A program made the translations under genes and the position numbers. From NCBI RefSeq assembly GCF_900115345.1, contig NZ_FOWC01000018.1, forward strand, positions 62,001 to 126,000: a DNA stretch of 64,000 nt. The letters run 5' to 3'. The DNA comes from Amycolatopsis rubida (GTDB taxonomy: Bacteria; Actinomycetota; Actinomycetes; Mycobacteriales; Pseudonocardiaceae). Below the pieces are notes generated by a model. It had not been told where the DNA came from and ran no database searches. It saw only the letters and a list, made by a program, of their open reading frames with translations. This document shows positions 7,409 to 15,999 of this stretch, piece by piece (the stretch's first letter is position 1; each line of letters starts with the position of its first letter).

Positions 7409-8670
7409 GCCCGCGCCCAGGGCAGGAAGTCCCGGTTGCGTGCGACGAGTTCGTCCGCGAGCTGGTCCGCCTTGGTGTACTGGCCGACCAGCGGGTGCGC
7501 GAGCAGGGCATCCGCGACCCGGTCCCGGCCGCCCTTGATCGCGGCGTCCAGAGCCAGGTACTCGTAAGCCGTGACCCCGGCGATCAGTCCGGCGAATCGC
7601 GGGTCCACCGGAGACTGCGGAATCGGGTTCGCGCCCGCGGAATCCACAGTGGAGGAAACCTCGATCACCGCGTCGTCCGGCAGGAAATCGAACGTGCCGT
7701 TGTTGCCGACGTTCACCACGTGCTCCTCGGCGCCGCCGCCGGAAGTGAGCGCGTGCACAAGCTGCACCGCCGCCTCCGAGTAGTACGCGCCGCCGCGCTT
7801 CTCCAGCGATTCCGGCTTCGTGACCTGCTCCGGGTCGAGATAGATCTTCAGCAGTTCTTCCTCGACGTCGCTGACCACCTCGGCACGCGGGCGCTCGGTC
7901 TGCTGCTTGGCGACCTGAGCGTCGTGCGAGTAGTAGTACTTGAGGTAGTACGACGGCACGGCCCGCATCCGCTGCATCCACCCAACCGGAACGCTGACCT
8001 CCGCGCCGAGGTATTCCGCGTGCTGGGCAAGCAGCTCCGGCAGCCGGTCGACGCCCTCGACCAGGACGCCGCGTTCCCAGCTCAGGTGGTTCAGTCCAGT
8101 GTGGATCAACTTGACGTCGCCGGTCGAAGCGCCGAGCAGCTTCGCGAACTTGCGCTGCAGGTTGATCGCGACGTTGCACAGGCCGACCGCACGGTGCCCC
8201 TCCTGCAACAGCGCGCGGGTGACGATTCCGACCGGGTTGGTGAAGTTGACGATCCAGGTGTCGTCACCGGCGACCTTGCGCACGCGTTCGGCGATGTCGA
8301 GCACCACCGGCACCGTGCGCAGCGCCTTCGCCAAACCGCCCGCGCCGGTCGTCTCCTGGCCGACGCAGCCGCACAGGTGCGGGAACGTCTCGTCCGACGC
8401 GCGCGCCTTCTGACCGCCGACCCGCAGCTGAATGAGGACCGCCGACGCACCGTCGACGCCTTCCTCCAGACTCGCCGTCGTGCGCACGCGGGCCGGATGC
8501 CCCGCGTGGTTCAGCAGCCGCTGACTGAAATCGCCGACCGCTCCGACCCGGTAGGCATCCGGGTCGATCAGCACGATCTCGTCGACGTCGAGCGAGGCCC
8601 GCCGTCCGGCGATGCCGTCGATCAGCTCCGGCGTGTAGGTGGACCCACCGCCGACCACTGCCAGTTTCAT
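7405..8670 (-). CDS. Glycoside hydrolase family 4 enzyme (CsnH-like)
   Basis: 421 residues. The N-terminus MKLAVVGGGSTYTPEL is the NAD-binding Rossmann motif of GH4, followed by IQLRVGGQ, NFTNPVGIVTRALL, the metal-binding CN pair in LCNVAINLQ and the metal-binding His in GLNHLSWERG. GH4 enzymes cleave glycosides by a redox mechanism that needs NAD+ and a divalent metal. Homologues are often called 6-phospho-beta-glucosidase, but with a downstream kinase and no PTS genes the substrate is more likely an unphosphorylated amino-sugar oligosaccharide. Overlaps its neighbours by four bases on both sides. Confidence 0.85.
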   Translation of the reverse strand: MKLAVVGGGSTYTPELIDGIAGRRASLDVDEIVLIDPDAYRVGAVGDFSQRLLNHAGHPARVRTTASLEEGVDGASAVLIQLRVGGQKARASDETFPHLCGCVGQETTGAGGLAKALRTVPVVLDIAERVRKVAGDDTWIVNFTNPVGIVTRALLQEGHRAVGLCNVAINLQRKFAKLLGASTGDVKLIHTGLNHLSWERGVLVEGVDRLPELLAQHAEYLGAEVSVPVGWMQRMRAVPSYYLKYYYSHDAQVAKQQTERPRAEVVSDVEEELLKIYLDPEQVTKPESLEKRGGAYYSEAAVQLVHALTSGGGAEEHVVNVGNNGTFDFLPDDAVIEVSSTVDSAGANPIPQSPVDPRFAGLIAGVTAYEYLALDAAIKGGRDRVADALLAHPLVGQYTKADQLADELVARNRDFLPWARA

Positions 8671-9557
8671 CCCTTGACTCCCGTGAACGTGATGCCCTTG
8701 ACGAACGACTTCTGCGCGAACACGAACAGCACGATCACCGGCAGCATGATCAGCGCGGTGGCGGCCATCGTGAGGTTCCATTCGACGTGGTGCATGCCTC
8801 GGAAGGACGCGATCGCCAGTGAAAGCGGCCAGTTGTCTTTGTTCTCGCCCGTGTAGAGCAGCGGGCCGAAATAGTCGTTCCAGGTGAACAGGAAGCAGAA
8901 CATCGCGGTGGCCGCGATCCCCGGCTTCGCCATCGGGATCAGCACCCGCGTGAGCACCCGGAACTCGTTGCAGCCGTCGATCTTCGCCGCTTCGAGATAG
9001 TCCTTCGGGATGGTGAGGAAGAACTGCCGCAGCAGGAAGATCGAGAAGGCGTCGAAGAAGAAGTACGGCACGATGAGCGGCACCAGCGTGCCGGTGAACC
9101 CGAGCCGCACCCACAGATCGTACAGTGGAACGACGGTGACCTGCGGCGGCAGCATCATCGCGACGACCACGAGCATGAAGCACAGGTTCTGCCCGCGCCA
9201 CCGCAGTTTCGCCAGCCCGTACGCCGCCGGGATCGCCGAGACCAGCGCACCGATCGTCGCCAGCGCCGAGTACAGCAGGCTGTTGCCGAAGTACTCCAGC
9301 AGCGGAGCCTTCTTGAACACTTCGATGAAGTTCTCGAAATGCCATTCGGCCGGCCACAGGCTGGACGTCATCGCCTGGTCGCTCTTCATCACCGAGGTGA
9401 GGAAAACGAACAGCAGCGGCAGCATGAAGATCACGCCGAGCGCGATGCCGACCGCGTGTGTGGCCACAAAGGACAGTTTTTTGTCCCAGCGCCGCTTGAA
9501 CTTCTCCCGCGGATGCACCGGAGGAGCCGGGGGCGCGGGGGCTGAAATCGTGGTCAT
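8667..9557 (-). CDS. Carbohydrate ABC transporter permease, MalG type (CsnG-like)
   Basis: 296 residues with six predicted membrane helices after a Pro-rich cytoplasmic start (MTTISAPAPPAPPVHPREK). The EAA loop that docks the ATPase is clear: EAAKIDGCNEFRVLTRVLIP. With the neighbouring MalF-type permease it forms the membrane channel of a CUT1 importer. No ATPase gene is in the operon, so the transporter probably uses a shared MsiK-type ATPase encoded elsewhere, as csn and other actinobacterial sugar systems do. Confidence 0.9.
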   Translation of the reverse strand: MTTISAPAPPAPPVHPREKFKRRWDKKLSFVATHAVGIALGVIFMLPLLFVFLTSVMKSDQAMTSSLWPAEWHFENFIEVFKKAPLLEYFGNSLLYSALATIGALVSAIPAAYGLAKLRWRGQNLCFMLVVVAMMLPPQVTVVPLYDLWVRLGFTGTLVPLIVPYFFFDAFSIFLLRQFFLTIPKDYLEAAKIDGCNEFRVLTRVLIPMAKPGIAATAMFCFLFTWNDYFGPLLYTGENKDNWPLSLAIASFRGMHHVEWNLTMAATALIMLPVIVLFVFAQKSFVKGITFTGVKG

Positions 9558-10543
9558 GCGCCCTCCTCCTGATGCTGGTTCTTCCGCATCTGCCGCACCA
9601 AAATCCAGGTGAACCCGGCCGACACCAGGAACAGCAGCACTGCCATCGCGGCCGCGTAACCCATGTTGAAGTACCGGAAACCCTGTACGTACAACCAGAT
9701 CGGATAGGTCAGCGTCGAGTTCTCCGGCGCACCGATCAGTTTCGAGTTCCCCGCGACGTCCGCGGTGCCCGCGGAAGCGGACGCGGCGACGATCGCTTGG
9801 GTGAAGAACTGCAATGCGTAGATCATCGAGTTGACCACGCCGAACAGCAGCACCGGCGAGATCGACGGCAGCGTCACGTGCCAGAACCGGCGCACCGGAC
9901 CGGCCCCGTCGAGTTCCGCGGCCTCGTACTGCTCCTGCGGAACGTCCAGCAACGCGGCCAGGATGATGATCATCAGCTCGCCCGAACCCCACAGCGCGAG
10001 CAGGGTCAGCGCGGGCTTCGACATTTCCGGGCTGTTGAACCACAATCCGCCGTCAATGCCCACCAGCCGCAGGAACCGGTTCACCGGGCCGAATTCCGGG
10101 TTGAACACGAAGACGAACGCGAGGGTCGCGGCCGCAGGCGGGGCGAGCGCGGGCAGGTAGCAGAGCGTGCGGACGATGCCGACGCCCGACTTCAGCCGCG
10201 AGATCACCGACGCCACGCCGAGCGAGAACAGCACCCGGCAAACGGTCAGGATGATCACCAGCCACAACGTGTTGTACGCGGCGGTTTTCACCAGCGGCTC
10301 GCTGGTGAACATGCGCACGTAGTTGTCAAACCCAATCCACTGTGGAGGGTTGATCAGGTCGTAGCGGGTGAACGAGTAGAACAGCGTCGCGCCGAGCGGG
10401 TAGGCGAAGAAGACGAGGAACCCGAGAGTCGCCGGCGCCATGAACCAGAAAACCGTGCGCCTGCGCTTGGCCCGGGGAGACCCCTTCCGCGCCTGGTTCG
10501 GCGCGGAAGGGGTTCCGGTTTCCGCTGCGGTCAGCGTGGTCAT
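9554..10543 (-). CDS. Carbohydrate ABC transporter permease, MalF type (CsnF-like)
   Basis: 329 residues, starting with a basic cytoplasmic stretch (KGSPRAKRRR) and then FWFMAPATLGFLVFFAYPLG as the first of about six helices. The EAA loop is YEAAELDGAGPVRRFWHVTLP. Together with the MalG-type partner downstream it forms the channel of the importer; the genes overlap by four bases. Its own start overlaps the stop of the binding-protein gene. Confidence 0.9.
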   Translation of the reverse strand: MTTLTAAETGTPSAPNQARKGSPRAKRRRTVFWFMAPATLGFLVFFAYPLGATLFYSFTRYDLINPPQWIGFDNYVRMFTSEPLVKTAAYNTLWLVIILTVCRVLFSLGVASVISRLKSGVGIVRTLCYLPALAPPAAATLAFVFVFNPEFGPVNRFLRLVGIDGGLWFNSPEMSKPALTLLALWGSGELMIIILAALLDVPQEQYEAAELDGAGPVRRFWHVTLPSISPVLLFGVVNSMIYALQFFTQAIVAASASAGTADVAGNSKLIGAPENSTLTYPIWLYVQGFRYFNMGYAAAMAVLLFLVSAGFTWILVRQMRKNQHQEEGA

Positions 10544-11916
10544 CCGCCGGCGCCCTTCTGCGCCAGTTCGTCGTTGATCTGCGCGTCGACCTTCTTCAGG
10601 CCCGCGTCCAGATCAGGCACCGACCCGGCCTGCCACTTCTCAGCGAAGTCGTTGACCGCCTTGAGGAACGCGTCGCCGATCGGCGTGGTCGGGTTGGCGA
10701 CCAGCTTGCCGCTGTTGTAGATGTCGGTGAAGGTCTTGAACTGCGGCGGCATCTTCAGGTTCGGCGAGTTCAGCGAATCCTTGGTGCTGGGCACGTTGTT
10801 CAGGCCGTTGGCCATCTCGACGAGGGTGTCGGTGTCGAGCGAGGCCTGCTTGATCAGCTCCCACGCCGCGCCGGGGTTCTTCGCGCCCTTCGGGATCGCG
10901 ATGATCGTGCCGGTGCCGAACCCGCCGCCGTACTGCCCGGCCAGGCTGTCGAGCACCGGAGCGGGGGCGGTGCCGTAGTCGAGCGAGGGCACCTGGTCCT
11001 TGATGAACGCGGTGCGGAACTCGCCGTCGTAGATCATCGACAGCTTGCCGGTCTGGAAACCGTTGTCCTTCGAGTACTCGTCACCCAGACCGGCCTTGAA
11101 CTTCTCGACCTTCTCGTGCCCGCCGTAGAAGTCGATGAGCTTCTTCTGGAACTGGAACATCTCTTTCCAGCCAGGGCTGGAAGCGAGCGACGATTTCCCG
11201 TCCGGGCCCATGAACTTGGCCCCGAAGTTCGGCGCCCAGTACTGCGCCTGGTTGGCGTAGAACGGCATCGACGGCAGGAAGCCCGCGGTCTTGATCGAAC
11301 CGTCCGGGTTGAACTCGGTGAGCTTCTTGACGTCCTCGAACAGTTCCGTGGTGTTCTTCGGCGGGCCGGCGATGCCCTTGGCCGCGAACTGCGCCTTGTT
11401 GTAAAAGAACCCGTACACGTCGGCGAGCATCGGCATCGCGCACCGCTTGCCCTGGTAGGAGGTGTAGTCGCGGACCGCCTGCGGGATCTGTTCGAGGTCG
11501 ATCTTGTCGCGCTCGATGTAGGGCTTCAGGTCCTGGAAGCTGCCGGTCGAGCACCACGCGCCGAGGTTGTCGGTGTAGAACGAGATCGCCACGTCCGGCG
11601 GGTTGCCGCCGCGGATCGACTGGGTGAGCTTGTCGTCGTCCTGGTTCCCCTCGTGCTTGATGGTGATGGTGGGGAACTTCGCCTTGAGCTTGTCCAGCGC
11701 CTTCGTGACCACGCCGTACTCGCGGTCGGTGAACTTGCTGTAGACGGTAATGGTGAGCTTGTCGTCCTTGTTCGGCGGGGCCGCGGCTTCACCGCCGCCG
11801 GCGGGCGCGGCGGCACCGCACGCGGCGGTCGCCAGCAGCGTGCTCGCCGCGAAAGCGCTGAGCAGCAGAGATCCGCGCTTGCGCGCGATTCTCCGGATGC
11901 GGGTGGGAGCGGACAT
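10540..11916 (-). CDS. Sugar-binding lipoprotein of the CUT1 importer (CsnE-like)
   Basis: 458 residues. An Arg-rich start (RIRRIARKRG), a hydrophobic helix and a lipobox ending at Cys33 (LLATAACG) indicate an exported, lipid-anchored solute-binding protein. Family 1 features follow: LTITVYSKF near the mature N-terminus, NPPDVAISFYTDNLG, and a Trp/Tyr-rich ligand face. It would capture oligosaccharide, probably chitosan-derived, for the permeases. The start has an excellent AGGAGG ribosome site (complement of 11920-11925). First structural gene after the ROK regulator. Confidence 0.92.
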   Translation of the reverse strand: MSAPTRIRRIARKRGSLLLSAFAASTLLATAACGAAAPAGGGEAAAPPNKDDKLTITVYSKFTDREYGVVTKALDKLKAKFPTITIKHEGNQDDDKLTQSIRGGNPPDVAISFYTDNLGAWCSTGSFQDLKPYIERDKIDLEQIPQAVRDYTSYQGKRCAMPMLADVYGFFYNKAQFAAKGIAGPPKNTTELFEDVKKLTEFNPDGSIKTAGFLPSMPFYANQAQYWAPNFGAKFMGPDGKSSLASSPGWKEMFQFQKKLIDFYGGHEKVEKFKAGLGDEYSKDNGFQTGKLSMIYDGEFRTAFIKDQVPSLDYGTAPAPVLDSLAGQYGGGFGTGTIIAIPKGAKNPGAAWELIKQASLDTDTLVEMANGLNNVPSTKDSLNSPNLKMPPQFKTFTDIYNSGKLVANPTTPIGDAFLKAVNDFAEKWQAGSVPDLDAGLKKVDAQINDELAQKGAGG

Positions 11917-11941
11917 GAACCCTCCTGTCCTTCGGGTGGGT

Positions 11942-13171
11942 CTACTCGGTCGGGGACGGGGCTTGCTCTCCGGCGGACCGACGCGGCCCGAGGAGCGTGG
12001 GGGTGACGACGCCGAAGACGTCCTCACGGGCGGTGGCGAGCGCGGACTGCAACGCACCGGCGCGCACCGCGTTGCCCTGCACCGAAGCGACGCCGACGGG
12101 CGTGCGAGGCAGGACAAGTTCGTGCAGTTTCTCCGCGACGATCCCGGCGAACTCGTCGCCGCCGGCGCGACTGGTCTCACCGCAGAGCAGGATGAGCTGC
12201 GGGTCGGCGACCGCGACGAGGCTCGCGACCCCGCTGGCGACACGCCGCGCGAGATCGTCCAGAAACCCTTGGTGCGCCGTGCGACGCGCTTGCGTGACGG
12301 CATCCCAGCCGCTGTCCGCGGAGATGCCGTGCGCCTTGGCGAGCCGGACGATCGCCGAGGAGTCGACCAGGTTGCCGTACCGGGCCCCGGCCGAGGGCCA
12401 GCTGTCGCCAGTGTCCACAGTGGCCGGATCGGGGACGCGCATCCAGTCGATCTCGCCGCCGCCACCGGTCGCGCCGCGCAGCAGCCGCCGTCCGATGACG
12501 ACCGCGCCGCCGACGCCCTCAGACAGCCACACCAGCACGAAATCGTCGACGTCCTGCGCGTTGCCGACCGTCATTTCCTCAACGGCGACAAGGTTTACGT
12601 CGTTCTCGATCTTGACCGTCACGCCGAGTTCGTCGCTCAGCCGCGCCGGCACGTCGAACCCGAGCCAGCCCGGGATGTGCGGGGCCGAGGACAGCAATCC
12701 GGTGCGCGGATCGAACGCGCCCTGCGCGCCGATGACCACATTGGCCAGATCGTCGAGCCGCAGGCCCGCGGCCTTGGTGACCCGGCGCAGCGCCTGGCCG
12801 AACGACCCGACCACGTCCGCGTCCTCGGCCACCGGAAGCTGCACGCGGTACTCGGCGAGCACCGCCCCGGCGACGTCGGCGACCACGAAGTCCGCGACCC
12901 GAGGGGTGAGGTCGACGGCCGCGACGTGCGCGAGGGCACCGTTGACCGCCCACAGTTGCGCGCGCGGCCCGCGTCCGCCGCCGGCCCGCTCCCCCGCTTT
13001 GCCCACGAGATTGTCCTGCTCAAGGCGGGTGAGCAGCTGCGCGGTGGCGGGTTTGGACAGCCCGATGGCGGCCTCCAGCTCGGCCCGCGTGAGCGGCCCG
13101 TTCCGCAGCAACGCCTCAATCGCCGCACGGTCGTTCATCTCGCGCAACGTTCGCGGACTGCCGGCTCGCAC
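11942..13171 (-). CDS. ROK family transcriptional regulator (CsnR-like)
   Basis: 409 residues with an N-terminal winged helix (about 12-70: IEALLRNGPLTRAELEAAIGLSKPATAQLLTRLE) and a ROK sugar-kinase-like domain containing IENDVNLVAVEE and LVWLSEGVGGAVV. The zinc-binding CxCGxxGC motif of many ROK proteins is absent; the region reads GGGGEIDWMRVPDP. It is 25 bp upstream of the binding-protein gene in the same direction. In Streptomyces, CsnR heads the same operon and represses it until chitosan oligomers appear. The site at 13187-13202 resembles its operator. Confidence 0.87.
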   Translation of the reverse strand: MRAGSPRTLREMNDRAAIEALLRNGPLTRAELEAAIGLSKPATAQLLTRLEQDNLVGKAGERAGGGRGPRAQLWAVNGALAHVAAVDLTPRVADFVVADVAGAVLAEYRVQLPVAEDADVVGSFGQALRRVTKAAGLRLDDLANVVIGAQGAFDPRTGLLSSAPHIPGWLGFDVPARLSDELGVTVKIENDVNLVAVEEMTVGNAQDVDDFVLVWLSEGVGGAVVIGRRLLRGATGGGGEIDWMRVPDPATVDTGDSWPSAGARYGNLVDSSAIVRLAKAHGISADSGWDAVTQARRTAHQGFLDDLARRVASGVASLVAVADPQLILLCGETSRAGGDEFAGIVAEKLHELVLPRTPVGVASVQGNAVRAGALQSALATAREDVFGVVTPTLLGPRRSAGEQAPSPTE

Positions 13172-13186
13172 CTGGCCGCTCCTTTA

Positions 13187-13202
13187 TTAGGAAACTTTAC
13201 AG
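13187..13202 (-). promoter_or_regulatory. Candidate ROK (CsnR-type) operator
   Basis: TTAGGAAACTTTACAG, 15 bp upstream of the regulator start, is an imperfect palindrome centred on AAACTTT and lies in an A/T-rich pocket. It resembles the AGGAAAGTTTCCT-type boxes described for CsnR in Streptomyces (from memory of the family). It would give autoregulation of the whole operon. Confidence 0.6.
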
Positions 13203-13360
13203 ACGGTTTCGGCGACTGTAGTGAGCGCGGCCACACGGCGTCAATGGGCTGGGGAAACTGCGGGGTAACGGCTTGATACCGCGGGATGTCCGCGCCAGGC
13301 GCAGGGTGACCGGGCGAGCGCGGACCGTACGCGGTCCAGACCGGGGAGAGGGGTGGTCCG

Positions 13361-13550
13361 GGGTCCGGCGCGGCCGGGGGGGCTAGGGAGCGGGTGGTCC
13401 GGCGTCCGGTGCGGGCGGAGGCTAGCGAGAGGGGCGGTCCGGCGTCCGGCGCGGGCGGAGGCTAGCGAGAGGGGCGGTCCGGCGTCCGGCGCGGGCGGAG
13501 GCTAGCGAGAGGGGCGGCCCGGCGTCCGGTGCGGGCGGGGGCTAGCGAGA
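13361..13550. repeat. 40-bp tandem repeat (minisatellite)
   Basis: Period exactly 40 bp. Copies start at 13401, 13441, 13481 and 13521 (the last 30 bp long), each beginning GGCGTCCGG(T/C)GCGGGCGG and ending GCTAGCGAGAGGGGCGG(T/C)CC. A degenerate copy covers 13361-13400. The middle copies differ by only one or two bases. The array is between the csn-like operon promoter and the nudC terminator and has no good open reading frame. Confidence 0.9.
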
Positions 13551-13551
13551 G

Positions 13552-13595
13552 TCGTGAGTGGCGATCCCGGTTCTCACCAGGATCGCCACTCACGA
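13552..13595 (-). terminator. Hairpin terminator after nudC
   Basis: Perfect 16-bp stem TCGTGAGTGGCGATCC (13552-13567) / GGATCGCCACTCACGA (13580-13595) with a 12-base loop. It begins five bases past the nudC stop (13601-13603). Member of the CGTGA hairpin family; its loop, read on the minus strand, is TGGTGAGAACCG, nearly the same as in the hairpin at 1816-1857. Confidence 0.8.
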
Positions 13596-13600
13596 GCCCG

Positions 13601-14608
13601 TCACTCCTCGGCTTCCGCCCATGCCTTCAGCATCACCCGGGCGATCGACGAATTCCCGGGCAGCAGCAGATTCGACGCCCCACCGGCGATCGGCGTCGGC
13701 AGGCCGCTCCCGGCGTTCCGGAACGCGGCCCGGACGTCCTCACGGGACACCCACAGCGCTTCCTCGATCTCACCCTCCGCCGGGACCAGCTGCGCGTCGC
13801 GGTCCGCGCGCGCGGTGAAGCCCAGCATGATCGAGCGCGGGAACGGCCACGGCTGGCTGCCGAGATACCGCACGTCCCCGACCTCGATCCCGGCCTCCTC
13901 GCGGATTTCGCGGACGACGCAGCCCTCCAGGGACTCCCCCGCCTCCACGAATCCGGCGAGCACCGAATACCGGTCCGGTGGCCAGATCGGCTGCCGGGCG
14001 AGCAGGACGTGCGAACCGTTGACGCCGTCGAGGTCGTGCACCAGGCAGATCACCGCCGGGTCGGTGCGCGGGTATTCCTCGTGGCCCTTGGCTTCGCAGC
14101 GGCTGGCCCAGCCGAACTGGATCAGCTGCGTCGGCGAGCCGTCACGGGCGCAGAACCGAGAACGCCGCCGCCAGTGCCGCAGTGCCTGCGCGGTGGTGAA
14201 CAGCCCGGCCGACGTGTCGTCCAACCGCTCGCCGTATCCGCGCAGCTCGACCCACAGCTCGCCGTTGGCGCGCGGGACCTCTTCGATCACGCCCCAGCTG
14301 CCCGCCAGCCGCACACTGTCGACGTCGCCTTCGATGCTGCCGGGCAACGACCAGTAGTCGACGTCCTCCCACTCGCCGAGGAACACCGCGTCGGCGGGCG
14401 GTTCGGTGCCGAAGTCCATCGCCTTGCGGGTGGCCAGCGCGGAGCCGCCCTCGACGACCGGCGTGCGGCCGGTGTCGTCGAGCAGCACCACGCGGGCTTC
14501 CGACCATTTCGCGGCGAGCCGCTCGGGGTTGGTGCGCAAGGTTTCCTGACGGTCCACTGTGGAACGCGACAGGGTCGGGAGTGCCCCTAGCTCGAACGGA
14601 ACGCTCAT
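13601..14608 (-). CDS. nudC: NAD+ diphosphatase (NudC), Nudix hydrolase
   Basis: 335 residues. NudC hydrolyses NAD(H) to NMN(H) and AMP and can remove NAD caps from RNA. The Nudix box is complete (GFVEAGESLEGCVV then REIREEAGI) and is followed by the NudC-specific SQPWPFPRS motif. The zinc ribbon before it is degenerate: RFCARDG and SRCEAKGHEEYPR retain one Cys of each expected CxxC pair. The start overlaps the stop of the upstream M16 gene by one base (TGATG). The syntenic position near a K+ channel and AdnAB matches Mycobacterium tuberculosis. Confidence 0.93.
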   Translation of the reverse strand: MSVPFELGALPTLSRSTVDRQETLRTNPERLAAKWSEARVVLLDDTGRTPVVEGGSALATRKAMDFGTEPPADAVFLGEWEDVDYWSLPGSIEGDVDSVRLAGSWGVIEEVPRANGELWVELRGYGERLDDTSAGLFTTAQALRHWRRRSRFCARDGSPTQLIQFGWASRCEAKGHEEYPRTDPAVICLVHDLDGVNGSHVLLARQPIWPPDRYSVLAGFVEAGESLEGCVVREIREEAGIEVGDVRYLGSQPWPFPRSIMLGFTARADRDAQLVPAEGEIEEALWVSREDVRAAFRNAGSGLPTPIAGGASNLLLPGNSSIARVMLKAWAEAEE

Positions 14609-15999
14609 CAGTCCTTCTCGCTGGTGGAAACTCCGAGCGCGGCCAGCTTCGGCGCGAGCAGGTCCGCGTCGCCGACCACGACGCCGGTGAACCGGCCCGG
14701 CGCGAAGAACTCGGCCGCGGCTTCGGCGACCTGCTCCGCGGTGACGGCCGCGAGCCGCTCCGGGTGGCTCTGCAGCCATTCGATGCCGAGGCCGTTCGAC
14801 GCCAGCGCCATCAGCTGCCCGGCGAGCCCGCCCTGGGAGGACGTGCCGGTGACGAGCGAGCCCATCGCGTACTGCCGCACCGATTCGACCTCTTCGGCCG
14901 TCGGCGGCACGGTGCCGAGGCGGAACAGCTCGTAGCGGGTTTCCAGGTACGCCGCCGCGGTGACCTCGTTGGCGGTGTCCGCGTCCACATTGACCACTGC
15001 GGTGTCGCCGGTGAACTCGAAGCCCGAGTGCGCGCCGTAGGTGTATCCCTTGTCCTCGCGGATGTTTTCCACCAGCCGCGAGGAGAAGTACCCGCCGAAC
15101 GCCAGGTTCGCCAGCTGCAGCGCCGGGTACCGCGGGTCGACGCGCGGCACCGTCTGCGCGGACAGCCGGATCTGCGACTGCACCGCGCCGGCGCGCGGCA
15201 CCAGCAGGACGTTGCCGCCGGTCAGCACGGGCAGCGGCGGCAGCACCACGGCCGAACGATCCGACTTCCAGCCGCCGAGCGCACGCTCCAGTTCGGCCGG
15301 AACCTCTTGCGGGTCAAGGTCTCCGACCAGCACGAGCACCGCACCGCGCGGCAGCACCGAAGCGGTGTGCAACGCGCGCACCTGCTCGGCGGTCACCTCG
15401 GCGACGTCCTCCGCCTGCGGGACTTCGCGGGTCACCGGGTGGTCGCCGTACCGGTGCTTCTGCAGTGCTTCGCGCGCGATGGTGCGCGGCTGCGTCCGCG
15501 ACACCGCGATGCGCTCGATCAGCCGCTCCCGCTCGCGCGCGACCTCCGCGTCGCTGTACGTCGCGCCGGTGAGCACGTCGCCGAGCACCTCCAGCAGCGT
15601 CGGCAGGCCCTCGGACAGCGCGGTGCCGCCGAAGTACAGCCGCTCCGGGTCCACGCCCGCGCTCAGTTCGCCGCCGATCAGCGCGACCTCCGCGTCGATT
15701 TCCACCCGATCGCGCCGCGCGGTGCCAGTGAGCACAGTCTCCGCGAGCACCTCCGCGGTGGCCGCGTGCATCCGGTCCTCGCCCGCGAACGGAATCCACA
15801 GCCGCAGTTCGACCATCGGGACGCTCGCCTTGCGCACCGCGAGCACGCGCAGCCCGTTGGAGAGCGTGGTGTCCACATGGGACAGATCGGCGGCGGCGCG
15901 CTGGTGGCCCAGCGCGGGCAGCGGACGCGGTCCGGCGGCGGTGCGGCCGATCTCCTCGGCGCTGCGGTGTGCGGCTTTGACCTGTTCAGCCGAGGTCAC
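14608..15999 (-). CDS. M16 family peptidase-like protein, non-catalytic subunit
   Basis: 463 residues with the two-domain M16 (insulinase/pitrilysin) fold: DTTLSNGLRVLAVRKAS at the N-terminus, later RLYFGGTALSEGLPTLLEV and QTVPRVDPRYPALQLAN. Where catalytic subunits have HxxEH it reads AEVLAETVL, so zinc cannot be bound. It retains the Gly-rich loop and the RY-type substrate region. This is the expected partner of the active subunit encoded just upstream, with a four-base overlap; together they should form a heterodimeric protease chamber. Short peptides are the usual substrates. Confidence 0.88.
   Translation of the reverse strand: MTSAEQVKAAHRSAEEIGRTAAGPRPLPALGHQRAAADLSHVDTTLSNGLRVLAVRKASVPMVELRLWIPFAGEDRMHAATAEVLAETVLTGTARRDRVEIDAEVALIGGELSAGVDPERLYFGGTALSEGLPTLLEVLGDVLTGATYSDAEVARERERLIERIAVSRTQPRTIAREALQKHRYGDHPVTREVPQAEDVAEVTAEQVRALHTASVLPRGAVLVLVGDLDPQEVPAELERALGGWKSDRSAVVLPPLPVLTGGNVLLVPRAGAVQSQIRLSAQTVPRVDPRYPALQLANLAFGGYFSSRLVENIREDKGYTYGAHSGFEFTGDTAVVNVDADTANEVTAAAYLETRYELFRLGTVPPTAEEVESVRQYAMGSLVTGTSSQGGLAGQLMALASNGLGIEWLQSHPERLAAVTAEQVAEAAAEFFAPGRFTGVVVGDADLLAPKLAALGVSTSEKD

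Noticed and set aside
7405..8670. 6-phospho-beta-glucosidase of a PTS pathway
   Set aside because: No PTS components; the ABC importer and downstream kinase suggest an unphosphorylated substrate.
13361..13550. 40-bp repeats as a CRISPR or coding repeat
   Set aside because: No unique spacers and the period is not a multiple of three; no sensible protein in any frame.
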